Source of the DNA: Fistularia commersonii
Taxonomy: Eukaryota; Chordata; Actinopteri; Syngnathiformes; Fistulariidae
NCBI GenBank assembly: GCA_037954325.1
Contig: JBBMNZ010000030.1
Span: forward strand, 7,137,001-7,201,000
Direction: 5' to 3'
DNA length: 64,000 bases
Position 1 is the stretch's first letter; each line of letters begins with the position of its first letter. Of this stretch, positions 37,259 to 49,740 are shown one piece after another. The notes beneath the pieces are model-generated. The model saw nothing but the letters and a program-made list of their open reading frames with translations. It did not search any database and was not told the origin of the DNA. The position numbers and the translations under genes are program-made.

Positions 37259-40200
37259 CTAAACCTTTTGCTGCATCTCTATTTGCTGGCCCTGTCTGCT
37301 CTGACTCAGGCCCTTCCCGTTCATCTCGTACATCGAGCTTTTCTGCTGCTGCCGTCGGTAACACCACACGCCGATGACAACAGCCATGGCAATTACGCAC
37401 ACGGCCGCGATGATGGCGGCCACCGTTGGACCCTGGCCGGAGGAGCTGGGAGGGCAGTCCTGACCGGTGCATATTGTCTCCCCCATTTCTCCCTCCATCT
37501 CCCCTCTCTCACCGGCCTCGCCGGGTAAACCGTGCACGGTGTTTTCCTCCGACGGGACATCGCTTTCTGGCATCGGCGGAGCGGGGCCGTGATCCAGGAA
37601 AGGGTGTTCGGTGAGGTCTCCGAGCCAAGAGTGCGTGGGAGCCGCCTGCTGAGTGTCGTAATCCAGGGTGTCGGAATGAGAGGGGGAGTCCGAAGGCTCG
37701 GGGTCGTCAGGAGAAGAGACGCCGGGCGACAACTCCTCCTGTTGCTCTTGCGCCGTATCAGGGTCGGCGGTGGGAGACTCATACACCCCTGACAGGCTTG
37801 TAGAAGGGACATCCTTTTCAACCTCATTGGGTCGGTCTGTTGCCCTGACAACGGTCCCTGTCATTCCATCCTCCGGACTCAATCTTTTCTGGTCACCACC
37901 TTCTGTCTCCTCTACAGCGACAGGGTAACCATCCAGCCAAGTCTCATCCGTGGTGGTCTTATCTTCGTCCTCCCTCTGGGTGACATTATGACTATCGTCT
38001 CCTGCGACGGAAACACGTTGATGAACGTCATCGTCTTCACGGCTACGATCATCGTGATGGTCGTCGTGGTCATGGTCCTCATCATGATCGCCGTGGTCAC
38101 CACGGTCATCACGATCGTCATGATCGTCATCAAGGTGACTATCGTCCTCATACTGCTCCTTGTCGTCATCGTGGTCGTCGTGATGTTCCTCGGAGACCTC
38201 CGCACGATCGTCGCCGACCTCAGCCGTCACATCTTCCTGGCCTTCGTAACTTTCGCGTTCGTCATATGTGTGATCGCGATCCTCATACTGCTGGGTGCCG
38301 TATCGGATGCGCTCATCTTCATGCTCCCCCATGTCATAATGGTCATGATGGCTTTCGTGGCTTTCGTAAAGGTCGCGACCATCCACGTCGTGGTGCTGAG
38401 CGGGAACGTACGGTCTCTGGCGATCATCGCGGTCATCTCTATCCTGCTCGCTTGCGTGGTCATCTAGATCGTCGCGGCGGCTGTCGTCATGATCGCCAGG
38501 CTCCACTAAGTCGCGATCGGCTTTGCCGTCTTGCTCAAGCTCATGGCTGTCGGCATGGATGGGATGCTGCCGGGTCTGGCTTTCTTGGCTTTCCTGCTCT
38601 TTACTCTCCTTTGACTGAGAGCCTGAAGACCTTTGGTTAGTCTGAACAATGGGGTTGATGGGATGCTGTTCCTGCTGGAAGGCTTCAGAGGGGAACCAAA
38701 AGAGGTGTTTCTGGGCGACAAGTGAGACAGGCACCTCTGTGGTTGTAGGCACGTCAGTCCTGACCACCTCACTCCTCTCCTGGTCCCACCTCGGATGGCC
38801 CGTGAAGTCATCAATGACACGATCCTCATCCTTTCCTCCCGCCCCGTGCTCAACCGCCATTTCCTGCTCTCCGTGCCGGTCTTGACGATCCTCCTTTCCT
38901 TTCATACCGAAACTCGTGTCTTGTAGCTCGTGACCCCATTTTCCCTCCGGGAGTACCTCTTCATGCACCTCTTCATATACCTCGCCGTGAGCTTCCACTG
39001 GTCCCTCGTGCTCTTTGTGGTGCTCTGCGTCAGTGAACTTGTCCTCGTAGTCTACGTGACCTTCAGTCTCGTCTGTAGAAACAGAGAGGAGAAACGCATG
39101 CTTCACTGATCTCGAAAATGAAATTCTGTCATCTCCTCCCAGCCCCTTCACATGCACACCGAGAGAGAGAATGAGGTAAAGAGCTAAGCTGGCCGTCCGG
39201 GAGTAAAAGTGGGCAGCCGTTCATCGGGCAGGGCTTCATCCTGACACTGTCATGTGTTGTAGCTTACGTGTTGGTACCTTAGATGTTGTGCTTGTATGTG
39301 TTATGTACTGATAAACATTGTCGATGTGGACTAGGCTCTAATTCTACATTTGATTGAATGCTTATTTCTTTGTGTGGTTTTTCTGACCTATCTTCATGCC
39401 TGTCGATAAAACATAGATTGGAGTACTCTGCTCTGAATGGCCTGTGTAAGTGCTGCAATTTATGTTAAAATCAATCATGATTTCATGTGGATGAATAAGT
39501 TAGATTAAAATGATCTTAAATAAGCAATACATGTGCGTGTTCAAGCTAAAACATGGGGTCATTTCTTTGTGTAATAAATTTTTTTTAGACTTAATATTTT
39601 GGCCCTGGAACTGATGTTTAGTACCTTTGTGCTTCCACGGTACACGTAATTAATGCTCTTACTGCTCAGCGCAGTCGAAAGTGTCAAGGATCTCTCTCAC
39701 AGCAAGCGGCTAGTGAGGTATTTTCTTTGTATTAGCAATGCATTTGTATATGTTTCCAGTATGTGGCAATATTTGTGTATTTGTGCCGGCAGCCCTCACA
39801 GCATTCAAGGAGAAGAAGAAACAAAATAAATGCCAGTAAGAACCGATCCGTGTGTGTGTTGCGATGAGAGCTACCGCCTGCAACAGATATGCCAACATAC
39901 AGGTTGTGTCTGTATCCACAGTTGTATCTCAGACCATAGGTGCGAGAGGAAGACTCCGGCAAAAAGGCTAAAATCAATGAGCAGCTGTGGCTAACAACAG
40001 ATATGTATTTAAACCATAAACGGTTTGTCCGCTTCCATTTAGAGGTTATGAAATCCATGTTGTTCCCAAGGTTATTATGTCTCTGTGGAAGATATTTTAT
40101 CCCGCAGGATAAGAAGTAGAAGATGGAGGGGTGGATATTTTATCCTGGTTGCAGGATTACCACGACTACATCAATTGTGTTTTCTTAACTAGGCAGTCAC

Positions 40201-43200
40201 TGGGAAGGAACACTCCCATATCATTGTCCCATGTAATATTTAGCTTTAAGATGAAAACTGTGATCCTGTTGTGTGTTTTGTTGTCATCGAACGCAGCTTT
40301 GGGTTTTTTGAGAGCTCTAGTTTAGAGTACAAACGTGACCAACTATGAACACAAGTTTGGCATTTTGCCTTTATAGACAACTCCTGTACCCTCCCTGTAT
40401 CTCCCTCTGCTATGAATTGGGCCGGGTTATGGTATGTCACACTTTGGTGTAATAGCAGCCATTTTCAGCCCATCTCACAAGCGAGACATTGTTTACGTGG
40501 GTCACCTTCCAGCACTACGGGCTAATAAGCAAAGAAGTTACATGCAGTCTGTTATCCTGGCGGGGGTCAAAGTTCAAAGCTTTTGATGAAGAGGAGAGAG
40601 GGGAAGCTTTGTCTTTCTTCGTCTTCCTAATTCTTTTACACTCCGTCTTACCTCTGACACACATCTGCACGAGTCCATACCACTCTCCACAGCTGTCGCA
40701 CAAAAGGCTGAAGGCGCTGTGCCCGTTGGGCATCACGTAACCGGGCACACATGTGAACAGCAGCTCATCTCCCAGCTCAAAACCGGTGTGTTCTTGCAGA
40801 CGAGCATTTGGAAATGAAGGAGGGTCGCCGCATGGCACGCCTGTCAAGACAAAACACATAGGATCCAAGGTCACTGTAACCATAATATTTCCTGTAAAAC
40901 CATGATAACATTCAAAGACAAAAGTCACTTCACGTTTATTACTTTCAAAATCAACTGAATACCGGACATGGAAATATCGATTGGATTAGTTTAGCATGAC
41001 AATAAAGAGGTGACGTGCCATTCCAGCTCATGACTCAAAAACACTGGCGAGAAACATCAGTATAATGTCCTATCCAGGTTCACGCAGTATTTTGCCCAAC
41101 AGTCAAACTACTTTACGACACCTGCCGTTGCATCCCCCTTCTAACATTTGTTACGAGGCTACTTTATTTTGAGGGAAATGAACCTCATCAGATTTATGTT
41201 CAATTAAAGTAGGTAGTCATGAGTCATTAATCAGACAATGTTTTGTAACGTAAAAATGCCGCCTCCTCGGGGAGATATATATAAGATGCTCTCTCTATTC
41301 AACATTACATTGCATTTTTCACCGAAAGAGCTCGTTATTTTCCCGCTCTCCCGTATTGGGATCTTAGATGTAAACAGAAACACAAGACATGAATCAAGGG
41401 ACGAGGAACAAAGGGGAACGCAGGTAATATCATTCACCCGTATTTATCGATGATGCCGCGAATATGAAGGGCACATTGAATATTTTATGGTAACTTTAAG
41501 GAGATAAATCACATTATAAATAATAATAAAGAAATCCTGAGAGGCAACTAATTCTACTGTTTTTTGTAATACTAAGCAGTTTGTCCACAAGACTCCTTTA
41601 TTAATCACGTTGAATTATATGTTTCACGAGTGTTCGTAGATGTTCCTTGTCTCAGGGTGCTATTTCTATAAAGCACAAAAAAATTGAAAAAATACATGCC
41701 TAAAATAAAATGTTGTCACTTGCCCTGCTCAGGCATTTTGACAGGTGACCAAAAAAGCACTCCTAAAACTGAAATGTGGATAACAACAACAAACACTTGA
41801 AGGGAACCTGCCCTCAAATCTCACTTGCCTTCTACGGTTTCCACAACGAAAGGGATATATTAATTATTGAATATTCCACATGCCGATTGTCAACAATTAT
41901 TCAATTTTTGCACCGTCACTTCAGTTGGTTGTTTTAATAACCTTAATGAAACACTGAGTATATTCATCATTGGAGAAGCAAGAAAAATATTACATTTGTC
42001 ATTCTTGGCAAGTTTTATGAATACTTGGCTTTGCTGCTACCTCTGGGATATTTCTGTATTAGGTAGATTGGTATTAAACTTAATATTGGTGCCCTGGATT
42101 TGCACTAAATGGTAGGATACTGTCATTTCCACTACAAATAACCACACATTTAATCATTGCTTCAACCACAAGCATGACTGGGAAGTTGTGCCTTTGCTTT
42201 CCCATACCATGACATGGAGCTGTGCTGTTCATTTTTTGTTTTTCCATGGCAGAGCTTTCATTCCAGCCTCCAGTGTGTTGTGTATAAACAGTCACAGTGG
42301 CTCTACTGTTTGTGAGGAAGGACTAGAGATCTCCTCTGGGTGGCATTCAATAATAGTCCGGTCCAAAAGCAACCACCGGAGCCTTCCCCTCTCGGGTTCA
42401 TGTGGAAAAACTGTGTTGAATTTAGCTCCAGTAGTGTTTAGGTTAAAGAACATTAATGGGTCAAGTTATATCGTCACACACACACTAAACACACAAACGA
42501 TATTCACACGAAGACAGATTGCAGTTTGATATATAATGACAGATATGAGCAAAAACAAACACTCAAAAGGGGTGGAGAAATAAGGGATCTTTCTTTTCAT
42601 GATAAATATAAGTAAAGAGAACTGCACAAATTCATTAAGTTCTCACAAAGCGCATCCATTCATAAGCAGGACATCCCATAACGAGTGCAGACACCTGCGT
42701 TGGTGTGAGTGCAAGTACTCGCCTCTGTCTTTGATGCAGAAGCTGTTCAGGTGCGCGGTGTCCTCCGTGGCGTTCTCCGTGCTCACGTCCACGGCTTTTA
42801 GTGCACCACCCACGATATTACACACCGTGGTCCTACAAGGAGACACAATAGATTAATCGAGCCTGGTCTGCTTATTACCACTTGTTTGAGCGATCCGTCT
42901 GCAGCAATGCTTTTAAACACCCTTAAGAATTGAGATCATAATTAACCGTGTTTGCTGTTAAGACTCACACACAGACTCCCCAAGGTACGATTCATGTACT
43001 TACTGCATTACATCACTGTTAAAAGTAGTATAATAGCGTCACGTGTAATGCTGCAGCTCCAGTTCATGTGGGAAACATGTGGGTGCATTCACATACGCGT
43101 ACAGGCACATGTTTACAGCTTTCTTAGTCAGCACCAGATTTGCCCGGTTTTCAAATATTTTCGCAGCACGATAATAGAGTCCAGAAAAAGACGTCACCGT

Positions 43201-46200
43201 TTAGATATGCTCTGATTGTTGCCTTTAGCATGATAATATCGCACTGTGGTCCTTTCTGGAGGGAGCTTTCCAAGTAGAGGCCTAAAGAAGCAGCCATACC
43301 TCAGGTAGCACGCGTATTACATTACATATATAATACATTTATTCAAAATATTGAGATCTTTTGTTGGAGTAAAAGCACAGTACAGCAAGAATTCTCTGTC
43401 AAAAGTAACAGTACTGCATGATTTTTTTTTCAAAGGGTTAAGATGTTTGAGTAAACTTTGTGTTAAATTTTATACACAGTAATTCTGCTCCTCAGTTCGT
43501 CAATGGAACGGAAACACAGCTACGGTTTCCATAATCTTTTTTTTTAGTTTTGAATATCCTCTCTCATGTTTCTGTCACGGAGCGGGCGGACTCGGGCAGG
43601 GAACCACACCTCAGAGCAGGGATCTGGATCGAAAGCGCTTTGTTGCGTTGGAACGACAGGTAGGGTGTCGCTGGTAACCCCCTGGCCCCGAGACAGAGTT
43701 GCACAGGGCTGGGTCTCACCAGGACGGGTTGCAGGCGGGACGGGTTGCAGGCGGGACAGGTTGCAGGCGGGGTGGCAGGCAGGACGGGGGTTACACCGGC
43801 CGGCTGGGTCCGGTCGTAACGGGGTAGGGGTCAAAGGTTACACCGGCCGGCTGGGTCCGGTCGTGGCCTGAGAGCCACAGTCCCCCGGCGCCAGGCAGAG
43901 CGTGCCGCCGCCCTTTATAGGGATCTTGATTAGCGGCATCTGCTGCAGCTGGCGCCGATTACAATTGGGATCAGGTGTGATACCCTGACAGTTTCACTTT
44001 TGTTGCGATACTGCATCACTTGAAAAATGTAAATAAATGTGAGAAAATGAGTGTGTGGCAATTTAGATGTTGTGTCTTACATGTAATTCTATTAGTTGGA
44101 CAACTAAACTGAAAGAGTTGGAAAAATCTCCTTTCCAGATTTTTTACAAAATGTTTAGCAAAATTTAGTATTCTATTTCAAAAGACTTGTCCATTTCCTT
44201 GGAAACATAAGACAGTGAAATTATAGCGTTATATTACAGAATCAACACAATATTTGAATTTCTAAAGGAAATTCTAATGACCTTAAATTATCCTTCAAGA
44301 CCAGATGTTTTTTTTTTTTGGTGCCACATTTTCACCTAACTCTTGTCTGATCAGTTTACATCCAAAAAGCATCTCACAAGTGTCCGTCAAACCTGACCCC
44401 GTCAGTCACGCCGCCATATTTCAGCGTCAACTCCCCACGACGGTCATTGTCACATGGAAGACCCATTTCGTCTCAACGGTGACCACTAATAGTGCACATC
44501 CAGCATAATTAAACCAGACTCGAAAGGAGACGTGTGTGAATGTTGGAGTGTGTGTTTAAGTGTATTCAAATATTTAAGTACATGTGTATGTATGTGAGTG
44601 TGTGTGTGGGTTAATCAAAGCGCCAGTAATTGGAAAGAATTTGAATGGCAGCACAGCGAGACTGTGAGAAGTGGTGTGAGTCATCCTCCATGCTTGTGCC
44701 ATGTTCACTTCAGCTTATAAGGACAAAAGTTTGAGAGCGAGAGAAATGGGCCGCAAGACAGAAAACACACAGAGACTAAAAAAAAAAACAAAGACTGTTT
44801 TCACAATAATCTAAAAAGCGTTGCTAAAGGCCAGTGTGTGTGTGTCTCTCTCTCTCTTTCTCGCTCTCTCTGTGTGTGTTTGCAATACTGGCAGAATTAG
44901 AGACTGTAAGGCCTGGTGCAACTTACCTGAACACACAACCATGTCTAACACAAATGGCATCTTTGTTACAGGAAAAACAAAAGTTATGTTTGTTACTTTG
45001 TGGAAATATATTAAACAATTTCACAAAGGACGTGGGGGAATGTGTCTGTAAGTGAAAGCCCCTACAAAGATAGCTATACCAGTTTCTGTGTGTTGGTAAT
45101 ATTTTGCTTGGTTACCATGGAAGCAAATGTCTGATTGACAGATAAGAGAAAGATGTTAAGACAGAGAGGGTGCGTTATTATGTAATAGAACTACAAATTA
45201 TGTCAGCAACTGGACACCGGAGAGGAACCGCAAGGTAACCACACAAGGATGATTGAAATGACACAGGAAGAAATTATAGAAAAATAAGGAAAGATCAAAC
45301 ATTCCAGACCCAAGACTTGATTTCAGAGGAAATTTTAGAGAACAAGGAGAAATCTCCTCTGCTTCTTTTGGGAATATCTGTATGCTAAAGGTACATAATG
45401 GGATTTTTAAGGACAGGTTCAGTGGAAGTTTATGTCGCTGTGGGCAAAAATAAGGAAGTATGTAATAAGCACCGTAAAATTAAAAACAAACAATTCAAAT
45501 ACTGAAATTACAACAAAAAAAAAAAAATACCAGTGCTGCCTTTTTTTTTTAGCATTTCAGATGAAATGTGACAAGATTGATGGGCTTTCAGTCCTGATAT
45601 CACCTGTTAAACAGTCGCGTGATGTTTACATCGAGGTCCCATGCAAACTAACCCATACTAGGGTCACCTCTGATCGCATTGAATACAAACTCGGGAGTCT
45701 ATTTTGGAATCTCCTCAGCTTATCGGTGGACAATCCAAAAATGATGGCGTGAGTTTGATCCAAGTTCAAATCTCCAACCACTTGGAACGGGGATTATAAC
45801 AATGTTTAAATCTGAGGGAGTGGAACCCCCTTGAGTAGCTTCCTTGGGTCTTATTAGTCAGGACACCAACAATAACAATGTGAGATCACACTCGTCTGTC
45901 CGTTACTTATACTGAACACAGAAATTAACCACTTTTAGCGAGCGAGCAACACATGTGAAACATCTTCAGAGGTTTCACAATGTGAGATCTTTTTCCACGA
46001 CCTAAAATATCCCATTTGCACAGCAGCCGGGTGAAAGAACCACACCGGGTCCGGGATCAGCAGGACCGAGTGGAAACTAGCCTTGATCTCGGAATGGCCG
46101 TCCAAAATCCTCCCAATATTGTCTGTTCTGTTTCATTGTAGATTACCTCACATTACGGAAGGGATGAGCTCACAAAACGCCGCTTCATTATGAACATCAG

Positions 46201-49200
46201 GTCTTTGTGTAAATGCAAACCAAATTTCCAACTCCAGAACAGACAAATGTTTTTTTTTTTTTTTTTGATTCACAACTGTTTTTGTGGCTTAGCCAGCCTT
46301 TTTCTTTGCGTTTGCACAGTGAAACAATCCCGACTGTCCGTCGAATGGCGTGCGTGAGAAATACAAAACTGAAGCAAACACAGACGAATCATTTTCAGTG
46401 CATGAAAAACTATTAGATTACGCCTCAGACACAAAACGATATGTATTGAGCGTGAACGATGCAAGCACCAAAGGGTAAGAATTCCACCCTCAATACAAGG
46501 AGATAAATCATAAGACAATCATAAGCCCATGATGTAACGTCGGACTCCTGGCCTCTATTAACCTCCATTGTTACCCCCGGGAGGCAGACCCAAGAGTCCA
46601 GAGATAGGTCCGGGTGCAAGGAGAGGAACGGAGGGCGGGATGTGAACTCAGGAATAGATGGATGACACACTGTGAAACATGGTAAGAGGGTGTGAAAGCT
46701 GATGTCCGCTGGCAGCACGAAGAGGTCAGGGAGTGTCGGGAGGAAAAAAAAAAGGAAAACTCCTCCTCTCGCCAGCCAGTCCTCAGTCACCGTTCTGTAG
46801 CACGTTCAGTCTGTTAACATCATCAATACGCTAATTGTCTCTCCGTTATGTAATCGTTGAGTTTCTTTTTTTTTCACCAGGCGTCTCTAGAGGTTATTTT
46901 ATTAAATCCTTTTACCATGTTATAGGTATGATCCTCTGTGATTCGACCGCTGTGGTTCCGTCACCACACAAATGTTCAAGGTTCGGTTCTTCTGGCCGGA
47001 CAAGACCAGATGTGTCGAAGGACATTTTTACCCATTCTTGCCCATTTTATTTGATCAATGTGAACTCTAAATCCACTTTACTGGAAAGTGATGCCTTGTT
47101 TTTTAATTCCAAGAATTTATATATCAACGTTTGGCACCTGCATTCCCCACGATGCAGCTCATCCTCTGACTGTACGAGCGGAGATATGGTCGTCCTGCAG
47201 ACCCTGGAGCCACGGCCTCGGGCTGAGAAAAGGAGCACATCATTCCACCTCGACGCCTCCAGACCTTTTTGGAGTTGTTTTGTTTTTTTTTTTCACTTCT
47301 GGTCCCGACAAATATTCCCTCAAGTAAAATCACTTGACTTTACACAGCTCTTTCCGCAGATTTATATTACTTTCTCACACAAATTTCTCCCTAATGGCTG
47401 CAAAAACAGACTTCAGTTTGTGCCATGAAGCCATTTCATGGGGGGAAAAAAAAAAGAGGGAGGGGAGTTTCATGATTGATGAAAATATCTGCATTTTGCA
47501 GAACGAACCCAACGGCTGACCTGTCCACAGGGCTTTCAGTGAGCAAATACAGAGGGGAAAAAGGGAGCTTTTGAATGGAGTCGGTGAAGGTTCCCGGTCA
47601 TCCAGGTCACGGTGTATCGATGTCGAATCTTATCGTGGCGACTGGGCATGGTTTCTCGGTCCACCTGGACTTCATCCAGTCGCCACGATAAGAGTCGACA
47701 ACGAGAACTTTGAGATTCTTCCAATGTGACAGGCTCCATTTTGAATAGCGCAGGAACATCTGTTTAACCCTGAGCCCCATCAGGTTTGACCCACATGGTA
47801 CAATCATACTGCTTCATGACTTTTTTATTCACTCGAAAACGATCTACCAGGCAATCGCCTCATCATAAGCTCATGGCACTCATATCTTCCTCCCAGACCC
47901 GAATCAACTGTCTCTCAACCAGTTTGTCTCCCTAGGTGCTGAAAGCTGTGTGTCATGTTACCGTGGAGATGAGATGTGTAAATGGAGGCAGTTGTCGACA
48001 TGACACCCCGGCTCAGAATTCCCTCCTCCTCCAGTGAGGAACAGAGGAGTCTTTCTCCTTGTCTTCCTCTCTCTTTTTCTCTTCCCCCCCTGAAATGTGT
48101 CACTCTCTTCTTCAAGCTTCCCGCGATCCCTTTGACTGCCACCGCTACCTCTGAGTTTCAACCATTCCCACAACCTCCGTCTCGCACGTCTCTAGAATCC
48201 CCCCCCATCCCCATCCCCGGCACCCCGTGTACGTCCTTTGAGAGAATGACAAACAAACACGTTCGATTACGGAGACAAATGCAGCGTTTCTTACCCGACC
48301 ATGCCTCCGTGAAGCCATCCACGGGTGCACGGGGAGAAGAAGCACTCTGACACGGCGTGTTGGAGCTCCGCCGCCGAGGCCAAGTGGGCCTGATGCGACG
48401 CACAAGCTCGCTCAGCATCTCTGAAGCTCGGAAGAGCAGAGGAATTCTTCAGCTCCAACACAAACACTCGGCCTAGAGGGAAAATAGAGAGACGGGAACA
48501 TTAATCTCTGTTTTCGGTGTGGCAGATTTACAGCTGCCTTTGACCAAACGTTCATGTTCTTGTGTTTTAAAATGAAAGTGATATTTTGGCATTATGTTAT
48601 CTTACTGCAGCAATAATTACTCAATATTTTTAGTGATGTGCTATAATGTGGAAGAAGTGAAATACTCAAGCAAGTATCACTATTACTGTGAGGATGTGTT
48701 ACTTTGCAAATGCCATTTTTCAAAATTTTCTCACTCTCTGGCTACTTTATTAGACACAATCCCTGCCTCAAAAAATGAATATATTCCACTTTTACCAAAC
48801 TTGTCAATGAGGTAATTTTCTTTTCTTTAATTTTCTATAACCACTAATATTGCATGGTCAGTGATGTTGTACCACAGTTTATTGAAATAGAACTTGCTTT
48901 TATCATTGTGCTCCTCGAGCAGAATATAAGACTTGAAAGCTATTATTTCAGGATTTACATTTATTATTGCACATTTTTCATTATTAGAAAGTATTTATAA
49001 GTGATTCTTTTATCGTGTTGTAATATGAGTGCCTTGCTCTTTGGTAATTCCGTAAAAAAATAAATTTACTTTAAAAAAACAGTCATATTAGGGATGTCAG
49101 CTGGCATTGCACTCTTATATTGAAATATCAGACTCCCCAGGCATTGGATGTGTGGGATGCTCCCAGCGCAACTTCTCCGACGCATCATCTTCTGGCTATT

Positions 49201-49740
49201 TTAGGAATCACAGCCTCATGTCCGGTTAAGTTGCTGTTTGAAAGTGTATTTGAAAAGAGATATTTCGGACAGTTGTGCAAAACCTCAAACATAAACCCAC
49301 ACGAGGAGGAGGAGACGGATCTTAGGCGCGCAAGGCTGGACGCTCCATCCGGCGTCCGCACACTTTACGCACGGATTTAATATTTGTATGGGGTCTGTTT
49401 AAGGTTGACTTTTTTTTTAAATAAATCACAAATGCATCATTTTTTTATAGGAAAAGTATTCCGTGGTGGGGGGAGGGCTTTCTGAAAATGATACTTCAGA
49501 AATACTATTCTTGCGTGCTCTAAGTGCATCAGCAGTTAACTCGTGCATTTCAGTCATTTAACATTTATGTTTTATACAACGAGAGTCTAACTCTATGGCA
49601 AAAAAAGGGTTCATAAATGTTATTCAATTAAAGGAAAGAAAAAGAGACTTACCGTTTGCGTTCACGACAGGAGTCAGAAAAAAACCGGCGACGCATCCAA
49701 AGAGCAATGACCAAACAACGGTGTCACAGCGGCCCGCCAT
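37259..49740 (-). CDS. susd5: SUSD5, sushi-domain-containing protein 5, single-pass membrane protein with a link domain
   Basis: Coding exons 49740-49653, 48472-48295, 42832-42723, 40840-40652, 39072-37259 join in frame to 792 residues (human SUSD5 is about 630). A signal peptide (about 1-28) is followed by a link-type hyaluronan-binding domain (about 31-126; cysteines in ERAC, SEC, SPC, TVC, SFC). Next comes one sushi/CCP domain (about 129-188, VPCGDPPSF to VQMC), then a very long acidic ectodomain (about 190-735) rich in Asp, Glu and His. One membrane segment (VAAIIAAVCVIAMAVVIGVW, about 738-758) follows, then a short basic then Gln-rich cytoplasmic tail ending EMQQKV. All ectodomain tail, membrane and cytoplasm come from one 1.8-kb exon. 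Intron 3 uses a GC donor (AG|GCGAGT at 42722-42717), required by phase. Function of SUSD5 is poorly known; hyaluronan binding is inferred from the link domain. Confidence 0.9.
43573..43990. mobile_element. Solo LTR of a retrotransposon with a 5-bp target duplication
   Basis: A 418-bp GC-rich block starts TGTCACGG and ends CCCTGACA, with the terminal inverted repeat TGTCA/TGACA. It is flanked on both sides by GTTTC (43568-43572 and 43991-43995). It contains a TTTATAG motif, a short tandem array of GGGTTGCAGGCGGGAC-like units (43726-43780) and a duplicated ~29-base unit (about 43790 and 43838). There is no internal region, so it is a recombined solo LTR. The family cannot be named from sequence alone; 5-bp duplications suit Gypsy-like or retrovirus-like elements. 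It lies in susd5 intron 2. Confidence 0.75.
44841..44880. repeat. TC/TG-rich simple repeat
   Basis: TG run followed by CTCT repeats and TG again in susd5 intron 2. Confidence 0.7.
47582..47715. repeat. Hairpin-forming repeat, 25-bp arms
   Basis: Arms at 47621-47645 and 47676-47700 are complementary over 25 bases with one mismatch (core TCTTATCGTGGCGACTGG), with a 30-base loop. The left flank GAAGGTTCCCGGTCATCCAG resembles the flank of the nested hairpin element at 20.5 kb, so both appear to belong to one short fold-back family. It lies in susd5 intron 2. Confidence 0.65.

Noticed and set aside
37988..38467. 159-residue open frame on the plus strand, hydrophobic
   Set aside because: Lies antisense to the Asp/His/Glu-rich part of the susd5 last exon. 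Asp, His and Arg codons read backwards give Val, Met and Ile-rich frames, so it is a shadow.
46741..47428. 197-residue plus-strand frame at 46.8-47.4 kb
   Set aside because: Lies within susd5 intron 2 in antisense, Phe/Ser-rich from T-tracts, no domain and no conserved motif.
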